NCBI RefSeq assembly: GCF_030532265.1
Contig: NZ_JAUNLM010000003.1
Span: 28,517 to 92,516 of the forward strand
Direction of reading: 5' to 3'
Source of the DNA: Clostridium sp.
Lineage (GTDB): Bacteria; Bacillota; Clostridia; Clostridiales; Clostridiaceae
Length of the DNA stretch: 64,000 nucleotides
Of this stretch, positions 16,918 through 26,711 are shown piece by piece. The notes under the pieces are model-generated. The model made no database searches, had not been told where the DNA came from, and saw only the letters and a list, made by a program, of their open reading frames with translations. Position numbers and translations under genes: made by a program. Position 1 is the stretch's first letter, and each line of letters opens with the position of its first letter.

Positions 16918-18423
16918 TTAATTATTATTTATTATACTTTCTATCTTACTTACATCTATATTTTCTTCTAAAATACTAGATATTCTATCATATTCTTTAT
17001 TTTTATATTCTCTATAAGATTCTTCTTCATTTAAATTGAAATCTTTTATATTATTCTTATTGCAAATAACCTTAATAAGATTTTCATTAAATTCATCAGA
17101 ATCAAATATACCATGAAGATATGTTCCTATTACAGTACCACTTTTATTTATGGAACCAACTATTCTATTATTTTCTCCATATATAAATGGAATTACATTT
17201 TCATTATATTCATTAAATCCATTATGAATTTCATATCCATTTACATTCAAATCTTTAAAGTATTCATTAATTGGATTATCAATATTTATTTTTCCTTCTG
17301 TTTGAATCGTAGTTTTCTCTCTGCTAAATTTAGTCTTAAAATTTAATAAATTAAAACCTTCTTCTCTCTTAGAGCTTCCTTCTATTTGCATATCATCTAA
17401 AATTGCCTCTCCTAGCATTTGATATCCACCACATACTCCAAATAAAATAGTTCCTTGTTTATTTAAATCTTTTAGCCTATTAAAAAATCCTTTTTCTTTA
17501 ATAAACTTTAAATCTTCTATACTATTTTTACTTCCTGGAATAATTATCATATGAGGATTATTTAAATCTAAAACATTATCTACATATCTTAAATTAACAT
17601 AATTAATCCTTTCTAAATTATTAAAATCAGTAAAATTAGACATGTGTGGAAGCTTCAAAACTGCAATATCTATTTTATAATTATCTCTATAATTATTAGT
17701 AGTTCTATATGTTACACCATCTTCATCTTCAATATTTAACTTAGTATATGGCATAACTCCAAGTACAGGTATATTTATTATTTTTTCTAAATCTTTCATT
17801 GCTCCTTTAAAAAGATCTACCCTACCTCTAAATTTATTTATAATTACACCTTTAACTCTTTTTCTATCTTCTTCATCTAAAAGCATAAGAGTTCCAACTA
17901 CAGAGGCAAAAACTCCTCCTCTATCAATATCTGCAACTAATATAACAGGTACATCTGCCATTCTTGCCATTTCCATATTAGCTATATCTGTATCTTTTAA
18001 ATTTATCTCTGCACAACTACCTGAACCTTCAAGAACCATTAAATCATAATTATTTTTTATGTTATTATATGTATTTAATACTTCTTTTTTTAATTCTTTA
18101 TTTATTTCTTTGTATTTATAAGCATCCATTATAAATTTAACTTTTCCATTTACTATAACTTGAGTTTTTCCTCCATTTGGCTTTAAAAGTAATGGATTCA
18201 TAAAGCTTTCTGGTTCAATATTACATGCTTCAGCTTGCACAACTTGAGCTCTTCCCATTTCATCTCCTGATTTTGTAACAAATGAATTTAAAGATATATT
18301 CATAGCCTTGAAAGGGCAAACCTTTAAACTTTTATTTGTAAAATATCTGCATACAGCTGTTGCTAAAGTACTCTTTCCTACCGATGAAGCCGTTCCAAGA
18401 AACATTATCCCTTTAGTTTTCAT
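16918..18423 (-). CDS. cbiP: Cobyric acid synthase
   Basis: 501 residues (CbiP/CobQ). It amidates positions b, d, e and g of adenosylcobyrinic a,c-diamide using glutamine and ATP. The N-terminal synthetase domain has the P-loop GTASSVGKSTLA and the family block KAMNISLNSFVT. The C-terminal class I glutaminase domain has the nucleophile Cys in LFGVCGGYQMLG and a catalytic His in GTYLHGIF. It is the last gene of the operon, preceded by the phosphoglycerate-mutase-like gene with a 12-base gap, and followed by a terminator. Confidence 0.97.
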   Translation of the reverse strand: MKTKGIMFLGTASSVGKSTLATAVCRYFTNKSLKVCPFKAMNISLNSFVTKSGDEMGRAQVVQAEACNIEPESFMNPLLLKPNGGKTQVIVNGKVKFIMDAYKYKEINKELKKEVLNTYNNIKNNYDLMVLEGSGSCAEINLKDTDIANMEMARMADVPVILVADIDRGGVFASVVGTLMLLDEEDRKRVKGVIINKFRGRVDLFKGAMKDLEKIINIPVLGVMPYTKLNIEDEDGVTYRTTNNYRDNYKIDIAVLKLPHMSNFTDFNNLERINYVNLRYVDNVLDLNNPHMIIIPGSKNSIEDLKFIKEKGFFNRLKDLNKQGTILFGVCGGYQMLGEAILDDMQIEGSSKREEGFNLLNFKTKFSREKTTIQTEGKINIDNPINEYFKDLNVNGYEIHNGFNEYNENVIPFIYGENNRIVGSINKSGTVIGTYLHGIFDSDEFNENLIKVICNKNNIKDFNLNEEESYREYKNKEYDRISSILEENIDVSKIESIINNN

Positions 18424-18435
18424 TTTATCATTCCT

Positions 18436-19569
18436 TTATTTAAATATATTTATAAGTGAATTATCTAATGCTTTATTTTTTATTTTATTAGATGATAAGA
18501 TAAAATAACATGTTTCACCTTTCTTATGTTTACCAGTTATAGAATCAGTTATATGATCTCCAGTTATAATTATAGAATAATCTTTATAATTTTCTTTAAT
18601 ATGATTTGCAAAAGGAAAAATAAATTCATTAAAGCATTTATTTATAAAGTTAGCTTTTCCTTTTAAATCATAAATGTGAGCTAATTCATCACAACCATTT
18701 ATATGAATAAATAAAAAATCTTTATCTTTTATTTCTTCTTTTGATTTAATTAATTTTTCATCTAAAGAAGTATCAAAGTTTCCAGTAGCTTTTTTTAAGT
18801 TAACTGCCTTTAAACCTAATGCTAACCCCATACCTTTTATTAAATCTATTCCTGCTACAACAGACCCACTTAAAAAATATTTTTTGTATAAAGTTTCTAT
18901 ATTAGCCCTTTTAGATAATCCCCATGGAAATAACATAAGACCATCATAGCCTTTTATTTTAAAATATTTCTTTGATAATTCCATCATTAAAGTTATTTTA
19001 TAAAATATATCATTTTTAATATTACTTTTTGGTAATATAGCATTTATTTTCTCTCCAACATTTTCATGTGGTTTAAAAAAATTTATTTGTTTAATATTTT
19101 CATACTTTTCTTTTATAAATAGTAAATTTCTATAATGACTACAATTCACAAGCTTAAAGTAATCTTTAAACTCACCTTTTATCATTATATCTTCTATAAA
19201 ATTATTTATTAACTTTTCTTCACACTCTTTATCTAATCCACCAGTAAAATCATGTAATTTATTTTTATGTACTTTAATTAAATTGCATCTAAGAACAGAT
19301 TCATTATCATCTATATTATATCCTTTTGATAACGCCTCAAAATATGCTCTTTCATATATTTTTTCTTTATTAAGTTTGTATCCTAATATATTAAAAATAC
19401 AACTTAAGCTATCAACATCGTATCCATCTATTGAATTGTCTATATATCCTTTTTTAGTAAATGATGAAAATCCTATTAATTTATCAAAGTTCTTATTTAT
19501 TTCTTCTTTAATAATAGTATTTTCTTCATAGTATCCATCTAAAACAATCAGTATTTTTTTACTTTTCAT
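18436..19569 (-). CDS. ApgM-like alkaline-phosphatase-superfamily protein in the cobalamin operon
   Basis: 377 residues, resembling archaeal-type cofactor-independent phosphoglycerate mutase (ApgM). Matching features are LVLDG at the N-terminus (metal Asp), the DSLSCIFNILGY segment with a candidate active-site Ser, VLRCNLI, HDFTGGL, FLFIHINGCDELAH (metal Asp and His) and ITGDHITD. Identity to true ApgM appears low. It overlaps cobD by 11 bases and precedes cbiP, so a cobalamin role is more likely than glycolysis. Two candidates are kinase chemistry making L-threonine phosphate for CobD (ApgM relatives include an alternative homoserine kinase) and phosphatase chemistry on alpha-ribazole phosphate. 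Both are inference. Confidence 0.7.
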   Translation of the reverse strand: MKSKKILIVLDGYYEENTIIKEEINKNFDKLIGFSSFTKKGYIDNSIDGYDVDSLSCIFNILGYKLNKEKIYERAYFEALSKGYNIDDNESVLRCNLIKVHKNKLHDFTGGLDKECEEKLINNFIEDIMIKGEFKDYFKLVNCSHYRNLLFIKEKYENIKQINFFKPHENVGEKINAILPKSNIKNDIFYKITLMMELSKKYFKIKGYDGLMLFPWGLSKRANIETLYKKYFLSGSVVAGIDLIKGMGLALGLKAVNLKKATGNFDTSLDEKLIKSKEEIKDKDFLFIHINGCDELAHIYDLKGKANFINKCFNEFIFPFANHIKENYKDYSIIITGDHITDSITGKHKKGETCYFILSSNKIKNKALDNSLINIFK

Positions 19570-20638
19570 TTAAGACCCTATTTAATACTTTTAATATTTT
19601 ATCATTTTCTTCTCTTGTTCTAACTGCAATTCTATAAAAACTATTATCTAATCCATTATAATTACTGCAACTTCTAATTATTATTCCATGTTTTAATAAT
19701 TCTTTTTTTAAATCAATATCTTTATCTATACTAAAAAATATAAAATTTACAGAAGGTTCAAAAATATTTATACTTTTTATTTTACTTAAATTATTACATA
19801 AATACTCTTTTTCTTTTTGTACGTAATCTATAGTTTCTTCTATGTATTCTTTATCTCTTAACCCACTTATAGTGGCTTCTGAAGCTAAACTATTAACATT
19901 CCAAGCCATAGTTACAGAATCTACATTTTTTAATAACTCTTTATTTTTTGTAATTCCAAAACCCATTCTAAGTCCTGGTATTGCATAAAATTTAGTTACT
20001 GATTTTATTATTATTAAATTAGTATAATTATTTAGTAATTCCTTTACTGAATACTTATAGCTATCTTTAACAAAATCCATAAATGACTCATCTACAACAA
20101 CATATATATTATTTTGACTTGCTTTTTTTATTATTTTTTCTAAATGTATTTTTGATGTTAAAACACCTGTTGGATTATTTGGATTACATATAAATAAAAG
20201 ATCTATATCATTATTTAATTTATTTAATATTTCATCATCTATTTTAAATTTATTTTCCTTTTTTAAAAAATAATATTCTATATTAGATTTTATACTTTTT
20301 ATTGCTTCTTCATATTCTGAGAAACTTGGTGCTAAAAGAAGTGTATTTTTAGGATTTATAGCTCTTACTACATTAAATATACACTCAGCAGCTCCATTAC
20401 CTAAAAATAAATTTTCCATATTTATATTTTCATAATTACTTATTTCCTTTTTAAGATTATAATAAGTTATATCTGGATAATTAACTATTATATCTATACT
20501 TTTTAATATAGATTCTTTAACACTGTTACTTAATCCTAAAGGGTTTATGTTAGCTGAAAAATCTATAATATTTTCTCTATCTATACATAGTTCTCTACAA
20601 ACTTCATCTATATTCCCACCATGAGTAAATTTTTTCAT
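19559..20638 (-). CDS. cobD: L-threonine-O-3-phosphate decarboxylase
   Basis: 359 residues, fold type I PLP enzyme. It makes (R)-1-amino-2-propanol O-2-phosphate, the linker later attached by CbiB. The family start HGGNIDEVCRELCID and FSANINPLG distinguish it from histidinol-phosphate aminotransferase. CNPNNPTG and the PLP-binding Lys216 in IKSVTKFYAIPGLRMGF are present. The ATG overlaps the end of cbiB by four bases (ATGA), and its own end overlaps the next gene, showing tight translational coupling. No pduX-type threonine kinase is in the window. Confidence 0.94.
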   Translation of the reverse strand: MKKFTHGGNIDEVCRELCIDRENIIDFSANINPLGLSNSVKESILKSIDIIVNYPDITYYNLKKEISNYENINMENLFLGNGAAECIFNVVRAINPKNTLLLAPSFSEYEEAIKSIKSNIEYYFLKKENKFKIDDEILNKLNNDIDLLFICNPNNPTGVLTSKIHLEKIIKKASQNNIYVVVDESFMDFVKDSYKYSVKELLNNYTNLIIIKSVTKFYAIPGLRMGFGITKNKELLKNVDSVTMAWNVNSLASEATISGLRDKEYIEETIDYVQKEKEYLCNNLSKIKSINIFEPSVNFIFFSIDKDIDLKKELLKHGIIIRSCSNYNGLDNSFYRIAVRTREENDKILKVLNRVLNEK

Positions 20639-21582
20639 AAAATCACCTCAATAAACTTGTTTATAATACAAGCTAATATGATACCTAAAAAAGAACTTAA
20701 ATATAATATTTTATTTACTAAATAAACTTTATTTAAAGTTATTTTTTCTATATCATCACCTATTCTAGGCTTTTGAACTATTTTACCAAAATAATAATTA
20801 TCTCCTCCAAGCATTATATTTAAAGCTCCAGCTACTGCCGCTTCTGGATGAGCACTATTAGGACTTGTATGATTATTTTTATCTCTTTTATATATGTATA
20901 AAGCTTTTTTATAATCTAATCTAAGTACAAATGATGATATTATAATTAAATAAGCTGTAATTCTTGCTGGTATATAATTAAATACATCATCAAGTTTTGC
21001 TGGAAAATATCCAAAATCTTTATATTTTTCATTTTTATATCCAAACATAGAATCCATTGTATTTACAGCCTTATATACAAAAATTAAAGGTGCACCACCA
21101 ATTCCTGCAAAAATTATAGGTGCGATAACTCCATCAGACATATTTTCTGCCACTGTCTCAATAACAGCTCTTATTATTGAAGTTTCATCTAAATTTTCAG
21201 TATCTCTTCCAACTATATAAGATAATCTATGTCTTGCTCCATTTAAGTCATCTTTTTTTAAATATTCTATTACTTTTAATCCTTCATCTTTAAGAGATTT
21301 TGTTGCTATACAAAAATATATAGCTAAGGCTTCATAAATAAAAGCTAAATATACATTTATATTTCCTAATAATTTTATTATTATAAAATTAATAAAGAAA
21401 GTTATTAATATAACAAATATCCAAGTTATAAGTCCAGCTAACTTTAAACTATTTTTAAATATTTTTCTAAATAAATTTTCACTAAACTTTGCCAAAGCTC
21501 CTATAAATCTAATTGGATGATATGGATTTTGTGGATCCCCTATTATTAGGTCTAATATATATCCAAGTATTATTTTAAACAT
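20635..21582 (-). CDS. cbiB: Adenosylcobinamide-phosphate synthase
   Basis: 315 residues, integral membrane protein with about five helices. It joins aminopropanol phosphate to adenosylcobyric acid. Family motifs are DLIIGDPQNPYHPIRFIG near the N-terminus, VIETVAENMSDGVIAPI, VNTMDSMFGYKNEKY and NSAHPEAAVAGALNI. AGGAG lies upstream of the ATG. It is coupled to cobD by overlap, which fits substrate hand-over between the two enzymes. Confidence 0.96.
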   Translation of the reverse strand: MFKIILGYILDLIIGDPQNPYHPIRFIGALAKFSENLFRKIFKNSLKLAGLITWIFVILITFFINFIIIKLLGNINVYLAFIYEALAIYFCIATKSLKDEGLKVIEYLKKDDLNGARHRLSYIVGRDTENLDETSIIRAVIETVAENMSDGVIAPIIFAGIGGAPLIFVYKAVNTMDSMFGYKNEKYKDFGYFPAKLDDVFNYIPARITAYLIIISSFVLRLDYKKALYIYKRDKNNHTSPNSAHPEAAVAGALNIMLGGDNYYFGKIVQKPRIGDDIEKITLNKVYLVNKILYLSSFLGIILACIINKFIEVIL

Positions 21583-21592
21583 ATTAAAACTC

Positions 21593-22363
21593 CTAAACTA
21601 AATTATATTTATCTATTAAATAATCTACTAGTTCTTTTTCATCTGAAAATGTTATTCCATATTCTATCTTAGGCTTATCTATAACTATAATATCTATATT
21701 TTCATCCATACAAGCTTTAAGCTTTTCAATAGTTCCACCAGCTTTTCCGCTGTCTTTTGTTATTAGTGCCTTTGCAGAATATTGATTTATAAAAGCTCTA
21801 TTTAATTCATAACCTATAGGTCCTTTTATAGCTATAACATCTTCTACCTTAACTCCAATATTTAAAACATCTTGAAGTATTTTTGCGCTTGGAAGTATTC
21901 TATGTATTATTCTATTTTTTATATTAAGATTATAAATTGTTTCTATGTTTCTACTACCTGTAGTATTTAAAATATTTCCATCAATATTTTTAATTGTATC
22001 TTTTAATTCATCATATCCACTTATATAAGAAATCTTTTTATAATTTGATTCTTTTAAAACTCCAAGTCTTTCATATCTTATATAATCTATATTACATTCT
22101 TTAGCACTATCTATAGCATTTTTACTAACTTCCTTAGCGTAAGGATGACTTGCATCAACTAGAACCTTGATATTAAATTTATTTATTAAATTAACTAAGC
22201 CATCTTTATCAAGTGGCTTAGTGTTTAAATGTTTAAATTTATATTTTTTAAGTAATTCTCCACCATATTCTGTTGCAGTTGAAACTACAACTTCATCAGT
22301 AAATCTATTAATATATTTTAAAATATTTTTACCTTCTGATGTTCCAAGTATAAAACCTATCAT
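21593..22363 (-). CDS. cbiJ: Precorrin-6A / cobalt-precorrin-6A reductase
   Basis: 256 residues (CbiJ/CobK). It reduces the corrin ring precursor using a nicotinamide nucleotide. The glycine-rich start GFILGTSEGKNILKYI, VDASHPYAKEVSKNAI, NILNTTGSRNIE, RILPS and ITKDSGKAGGTIEKLKA are characteristic. The ATG overlaps the cbiH stop by one base (TAATG). In the anaerobic route it acts on cobalt-precorrin-6A. Confidence 0.93.
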   Translation of the reverse strand: MIGFILGTSEGKNILKYINRFTDEVVVSTATEYGGELLKKYKFKHLNTKPLDKDGLVNLINKFNIKVLVDASHPYAKEVSKNAIDSAKECNIDYIRYERLGVLKESNYKKISYISGYDELKDTIKNIDGNILNTTGSRNIETIYNLNIKNRIIHRILPSAKILQDVLNIGVKVEDVIAIKGPIGYELNRAFINQYSAKALITKDSGKAGGTIEKLKACMDENIDIIVIDKPKIEYGITFSDEKELVDYLIDKYNLV

Positions 22364-23088
22364 TACTTATCACCTATTTTATATCCTCTTGGAGTTATAA
22401 ATTTTCCATCCTTTATATAACTTTTTGAATTCCCAACTATAACAATACTCATCATGTCTACTATTTCTACATCAAATTTTTCTAAAGTAGTTATAGTATA
22501 ACTCATATCATCTCTTAAGGCATTTCTAACTACTGCAATTGGAGTATTTCCATTTCTATAATTTTTAATTATATCTAAACATTCCTTTAAATACTCTGGT
22601 CTTCCCTTACTCTTTGGATTATATAAAGATATTATAAAATCACCTTCTGCTGCAAGCTTTACTCTTTTCTTAATATCTTCATAAGGAGTCATTAAATCAC
22701 TTAAACTAATATTACAATTATCATGCATAAGTGGAGCACCTACAACTGAACCTGCTGCACTTGATGCTGTAAGTCCTGGTATTACTTCAACATTCTCATC
22801 TTCTCTAAGCTCTAATATAAGTCCTGCCATTCCATATATGCCTGAATCTCCAGTACTTATTAAAGCTACATTTTTATCTTTTGAAAGTTCTAAAGCTTTT
22901 TTACATCTTTCAACTTCCCCCCTCATACCAGTCTTAAATACTTCTTTTCCATCTACTAATTCTGAAACCATATCAATATACTTAGTATATCCAACTACTA
23001 TATCTGCATTTGATATAGTTTCCTTAGCCTTTAATGTCATATGTTCTAATCCACCTGGACCAATTCCTATTACATATAATTTTCCCAT
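22363..23088 (-). CDS. cbiH: Cobalt-precorrin-3 C17-methyltransferase
   Basis: 241 residues, tetrapyrrole methylase fold using S-adenosylmethionine. It methylates C17 with ring contraction. The start is GKLYVIGIGPGGLEHMTLKA; STGDSGIYGMAGLILE and VVGAPLMHDNCNISLSDLMTPYEDIKKR are diagnostic of CbiH/CobJ. The start codon directly follows the cbiG stop. No C-terminal fusion is present, unlike some longer clostridial CbiH proteins. Confidence 0.96.
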   Translation of the reverse strand: MGKLYVIGIGPGGLEHMTLKAKETISNADIVVGYTKYIDMVSELVDGKEVFKTGMRGEVERCKKALELSKDKNVALISTGDSGIYGMAGLILELREDENVEVIPGLTASSAAGSVVGAPLMHDNCNISLSDLMTPYEDIKKRVKLAAEGDFIISLYNPKSKGRPEYLKECLDIIKNYRNGNTPIAVVRNALRDDMSYTITTLEKFDVEIVDMMSIVIVGNSKSYIKDGKFITPRGYKIGDK

Positions 23089-24075
23089 TTATTCTTCTCC
23101 TTCACTAATTATCTCACCTATTGCTAATGTCATTCCATTAAATTTTATTTTCTTAACCGTAACAAAGCTATTTAATAAAGAAATTACCGGTTCACAAACT
23201 CCATAAACACCTAAAGTTTTAAATACAAAGTCACTTTTTTCATAATCTAAATTAACACTATTTATACTATCTCTATTAAATGTTATAAAATCACAGTTTA
23301 ACTTTTTAGAAAGTTCTTTAATTGCTTTTTCATCTTTTTTTATATCTACAGAACCTATTTTACATACAGCTCTATAATCATAACCATGATTTTCTAATGT
23401 CTTTAACACGAATTTTTCTAATTCTTTAGGATTTGTTTCTTTTCTACAACCAATTCCTAAAACAACATCACGTCTTATAAGTTTTAAAATATTTTCTTCA
23501 TTATATTTTTTATTTTTATTAGTAATTAAAACAGTGTTGCAATTTATATCTTCTGAATTAATATATCCATTCTCATTCTTTATAATATTTTTTTCATCTT
23601 TTATGAATACCTTTTTATTATTTACAAGTAAAGAGGCTATATTTTTACATATTTTAAAATTATCAATTATAAATCCATTTTCTTTTGCAATAACGTCTGG
23701 AGCTTTTATATTCATTCCATCAGTTGCGGTTGTAATAACTGGAGTATTCTTTAATATATTAGCTACCTTTAAAGTTAATTCATTAGCTCCACCTAAGTGT
23801 CCACTTAATAAGCTTATTGTAAAATTATTATTTACATCAACAACAACTACTGCAGGATCCTTTGATTTCCCTTTTAAGAGATTTGCAATCATTCTTATAG
23901 CTATTCCTGTTGAACTTATAAAAATGATTCCATCAAATTTTTCAAAATAATCACAAGCTACGCTTTTAATATCTAAATCTTCCTTAGATTTTAAAAATAT
24001 TTCCGAACTTAAATTTTCTTTTAATTTATTAGCTAAAATATCTCCCTTTTTAGTAACACTAATAATTCCAATCAT
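23089..24075 (-). CDS. cbiG: Cobalt-precorrin-5A hydrolase
   Basis: 328 residues. CbiG opens the lactone of cobalt-precorrin-5A and releases the two-carbon fragment as acetaldehyde in the anaerobic pathway. The N-terminal domain contains FISSTGIAIRMIANLLKGK and SGHLGGANELTLKVA. The C-terminal domain starts VVLGIGCRKETNPKELEKFV, both typical. Presence of CbiG together with CbiK and CbiD marks the cobalt-early, oxygen-independent route. Confidence 0.95.
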   Translation of the reverse strand: MIGIISVTKKGDILANKLKENLSSEIFLKSKEDLDIKSVACDYFEKFDGIIFISSTGIAIRMIANLLKGKSKDPAVVVVDVNNNFTISLLSGHLGGANELTLKVANILKNTPVITTATDGMNIKAPDVIAKENGFIIDNFKICKNIASLLVNNKKVFIKDEKNIIKNENGYINSEDINCNTVLITNKNKKYNEENILKLIRRDVVLGIGCRKETNPKELEKFVLKTLENHGYDYRAVCKIGSVDIKKDEKAIKELSKKLNCDFITFNRDSINSVNLDYEKSDFVFKTLGVYGVCEPVISLLNSFVTVKKIKFNGMTLAIGEIISEGEE

Positions 24076-24077
24076 TT

Positions 24078-24824
24078 TTATTCCTTTGCATCTCTAAACA
24101 TATGTGTAAATGACTTATCATATAATTTACTTTTTTCATAATCACAGTTTATAAAATCTCCAACTAATATTTGAGCACATTTTGTAATTCCAGCTTCTTT
24201 AACTTTTTCATTTATATCGTCAAGTGTTCCTAAAATTATTCTTTCATCTTCCCAAGTTGCTCTCTCTACAACAGCAATATTTACATTTCTTCCATAACCA
24301 TTTCTTAACTTTTTAACTACTTTATCTATCATTGATATAGATAAGAATATTGCCATTGAAGCTCCAATACTTGCAAGCTTTTCTAAGTCCTCTCCTTCTG
24401 GAACCGGAGTTCTTCCTTCAACTCTAGTAAGTATTACTGTTTGAGTTACACTTGGAAGAGTAAACTCTTTTTTTATTGAAGATGCAGCTGCTGTAAATGA
24501 ACTTACACCTGGAATAACTTTATATTCTATATTAAGTTTATCTAACTCATCCATTTGTTCTTTTATAGCACCATATATAGCTGGATCACCTGTATGTAAT
24601 CTAACTATAATCTTATCTCTATTTTCTTTCATAACTTCTATAACTTCATCTAAAGTCATTTTAGCTGAATTATATATTTTCGCTGAACCTTTGCAAAACT
24701 TTAAATGTTCATTTGATACTAAAGAACCTGCATATATAACTACATCAGCACTTTCTAAAGTTTGTCTTCCTTTAACCGTAATTAAATCAACATCTCCTGG
24801 ACCTGCTCCTATAAAATAAACCAT
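24078..24824 (-). CDS. cbiF: Cobalt-precorrin-4 C11-methyltransferase
   Basis: 248 residues, tetrapyrrole methylase fold. The start VYFIGAGPGDVDLITVKGRQ, YAGSLV, RLHTGDPAIYGAIKEQMDEL and the PGVSSFTAAA loop are the CbiF/CobM signature. It transfers a methyl group to C11. It is separated from cbiG by two bases and from cbiL by 13, inside the operon. Confidence 0.96.
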   Translation of the reverse strand: MVYFIGAGPGDVDLITVKGRQTLESADVVIYAGSLVSNEHLKFCKGSAKIYNSAKMTLDEVIEVMKENRDKIIVRLHTGDPAIYGAIKEQMDELDKLNIEYKVIPGVSSFTAAASSIKKEFTLPSVTQTVILTRVEGRTPVPEGEDLEKLASIGASMAIFLSISMIDKVVKKLRNGYGRNVNIAVVERATWEDERIILGTLDDINEKVKEAGITKCAQILVGDFINCDYEKSKLYDKSFTHMFRDAKE

Positions 24825-24837
24825 AAATTATTCCTCC

Positions 24838-25503
24838 TTAGTCTCTACTTGCTATTATTAATGACATATATTCTCTTGAATTTATAATATCATCTCTATT
24901 TTCTAAAACTCTTTCTCCATCTCTACCAACTTTTTGAACACAAACATAGTCAAAACCTTTTTCTTCTAATAAATTTAAAACTTCCTCTTCTTTTTTATAT
25001 ACCTTCATTATTACAACATATTTTTCATCTTTAATATCAGAAATTCTTGCTGCTGGAAGTATTAGTAAAGGCTCATTTCCTATTACTAATGTTCTATTTA
25101 CAAGACTTGCTGCTGCACAAAATGATGTTACTCCTGGTATAGTTACAACTTCTATTCCATTTTCTTTCATGTGTTTAAGCATATGTATGTATGTACTATA
25201 AACGTATGGATCTCCTATAGTTAAAAAACCTACAGTTTTTCCTGAATTTATTTCGTTTTCTATGTATTTATAAGCATCTTTTGCTTTTTCCACTCTATCT
25301 TTTTTTCCCATTGGAAAATGTTTAAGTATTACTTCTGTGTCTTTACCTATATATTCTTTTGCTGTTTCATAAGCTACACTTTCACCACCTTCAACAGCCA
25401 CTGGTGAAACTATTATATCACATTGTTTTATTGCATTTACTGCCTTTATAGTTAAAAGTTCTGAATCTCCTGGTCCTACACCTATTCCATATAACTTAGC
25501 CAT
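24838..25503 (-). CDS. cbiL: Cobalt-factor II / precorrin-2 C20-methyltransferase
   Basis: 221 residues, tetrapyrrole methylase fold. AKLYGIGVGPGDSELLTIKA, FLTIGDPYVYSTYIHML and PGVTSFCAAASLVNRTL identify CbiL/CobI, which methylates C20 as the first committed step of cobalamin synthesis. The start overlaps the 3' end of cbiT by eight bases, indicating coupling. Confidence 0.96.
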   Translation of the reverse strand: MAKLYGIGVGPGDSELLTIKAVNAIKQCDIIVSPVAVEGGESVAYETAKEYIGKDTEVILKHFPMGKKDRVEKAKDAYKYIENEINSGKTVGFLTIGDPYVYSTYIHMLKHMKENGIEVVTIPGVTSFCAAASLVNRTLVIGNEPLLILPAARISDIKDEKYVVIMKVYKKEEEVLNLLEEKGFDYVCVQKVGRDGERVLENRDDIINSREYMSLIIASRD

Positions 25504-26080
25504 TTATGTCTTCCTTTCTACACTCTACTATAAATATTGGATTATTTGCTATAAGCATTAAACTTTTACCTTTTGATTTACTTACTTGTAACATTGTTAC
25601 ATATACTTTATAATTCAAGTTTTCTATAACTTTAATTGCATCATAAACATTTTTTAACGTTATAAAATTCATTACAAGTTTTCCAGAAGATTTAATTAAT
25701 TTATTAGATAGTTTTAATATTTCTTCTAGTGATCCGCCACTACCTCCAACAAATATAGAATCAAACTTAATATTTTCATTTAAAAGTTTATTTAAATGTT
25801 CTACTGCATCTCCTTCTAAAAACTTTATATTATTACAATTAAACTTATTAAAATTTTTCTTACTTACATCGATAGCATCTTCATCTTTCTCAATTGAATA
25901 TACAGTTCCCTTTGGGCAAAGCATTGAACACTGAACTGTAATTGAACCTGTTCCACTTCCTATATCTAATACATTAGAATCTTCTTTAATATCTAACTTA
26001 CAAATAGAGTTTATTCTTATGTCCTCTTTTGTCATAGGACAATTTCCTCTTATAAACTCTTCATCTTTTATAAATTTCAT
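25496..26080 (-). CDS. cbiT: Cobalt-precorrin-6B C15-methyltransferase (decarboxylating)
   Basis: 194 residues, class I SAM-dependent methyltransferase. It has a start block typical of CbiT (KDEEFIRGNCPMTKEDIR), the SAM-binding VLDIGSGTGSITVQCSM, and IFVGGSGGSLEEIL. It methylates C15 and decarboxylates the ring C acetate. In aerobic organisms it is usually fused to the CbiE part as CobL; here the two are separate adjacent genes. Confidence 0.95.
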   Translation of the reverse strand: MKFIKDEEFIRGNCPMTKEDIRINSICKLDIKEDSNVLDIGSGTGSITVQCSMLCPKGTVYSIEKDEDAIDVSKKNFNKFNCNNIKFLEGDAVEHLNKLLNENIKFDSIFVGGSGGSLEEILKLSNKLIKSSGKLVMNFITLKNVYDAIKVIENLNYKVYVTMLQVSKSKGKSLMLIANNPIFIVECRKEDING

Positions 26081-26096
26081 TTCATCACTATCCTCT

Positions 26097-26699
26097 TTAA
26101 ATATGCTCTATAATTATTACAGATAATTTATCATAATCTCCATTTTTTAAATCATTAGGATTACCTATAGTAATTTTTTCATCTTCATATGATAAATTTT
26201 CTCCAATATACACTTTTGAACAAACTTCATTTTCACTTAATAAATTGCATAATTTTTTTGGAGTATTTATAGTATCAGTTAACCAAACTGTTATTTTATT
26301 TTCTAATACTTTCTTTAAAAACTCATCTTCTCTTCCGTGTAAACTACTAAGATAAGCCTTGCTCCACATTATACCTACTTTACTTGCGAAGTATTGAAAA
26401 GAACTGATTCCAGGTATAACTTCTATATTTTCATCTATATTTTTCTTTAAATAATCTGTTATTCCATAAAATAATGGATCTCCTGATGCTATAACTGATA
26501 CTACTTTTTCTTTATTTTTATTTATTTCATTTATTATTTCCTTAATTGAACTTACACATATAAAATCTTTTTTTAAAAATTCTATTGATTTTAAAGCTCT
26601 AGAAAATCCTATAATTATATCACTTTCATTTAAAGTAGAAATAGCCTTTGGTAATATATAATCCTTATTTCCAGGACCTATTCCAACTATATAAACCAT
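26097..26699 (-). CDS. cbiE: Cobalt-precorrin-7 C5-methyltransferase
   Basis: 200 residues, tetrapyrrole methylase fold. VYIVGIGPGNKDYILPKA, VSVIASGDPLFYGITDYL and PGISSFQYFASKVGIMW with SLHGRE are typical of CbiE. It methylates C5. It sits between cbiD and cbiT with short gaps (12 and 16 bases), consistent with one transcript. Confidence 0.95.
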   Translation of the reverse strand: MVYIVGIGPGNKDYILPKAISTLNESDIIIGFSRALKSIEFLKKDFICVSSIKEIINEINKNKEKVVSVIASGDPLFYGITDYLKKNIDENIEVIPGISSFQYFASKVGIMWSKAYLSSLHGREDEFLKKVLENKITVWLTDTINTPKKLCNLLSENEVCSKVYIGENLSYEDEKITIGNPNDLKNGDYDKLSVIIIEHI

Positions 26700-26711
26700 A
26701 AAATCCCCTCC

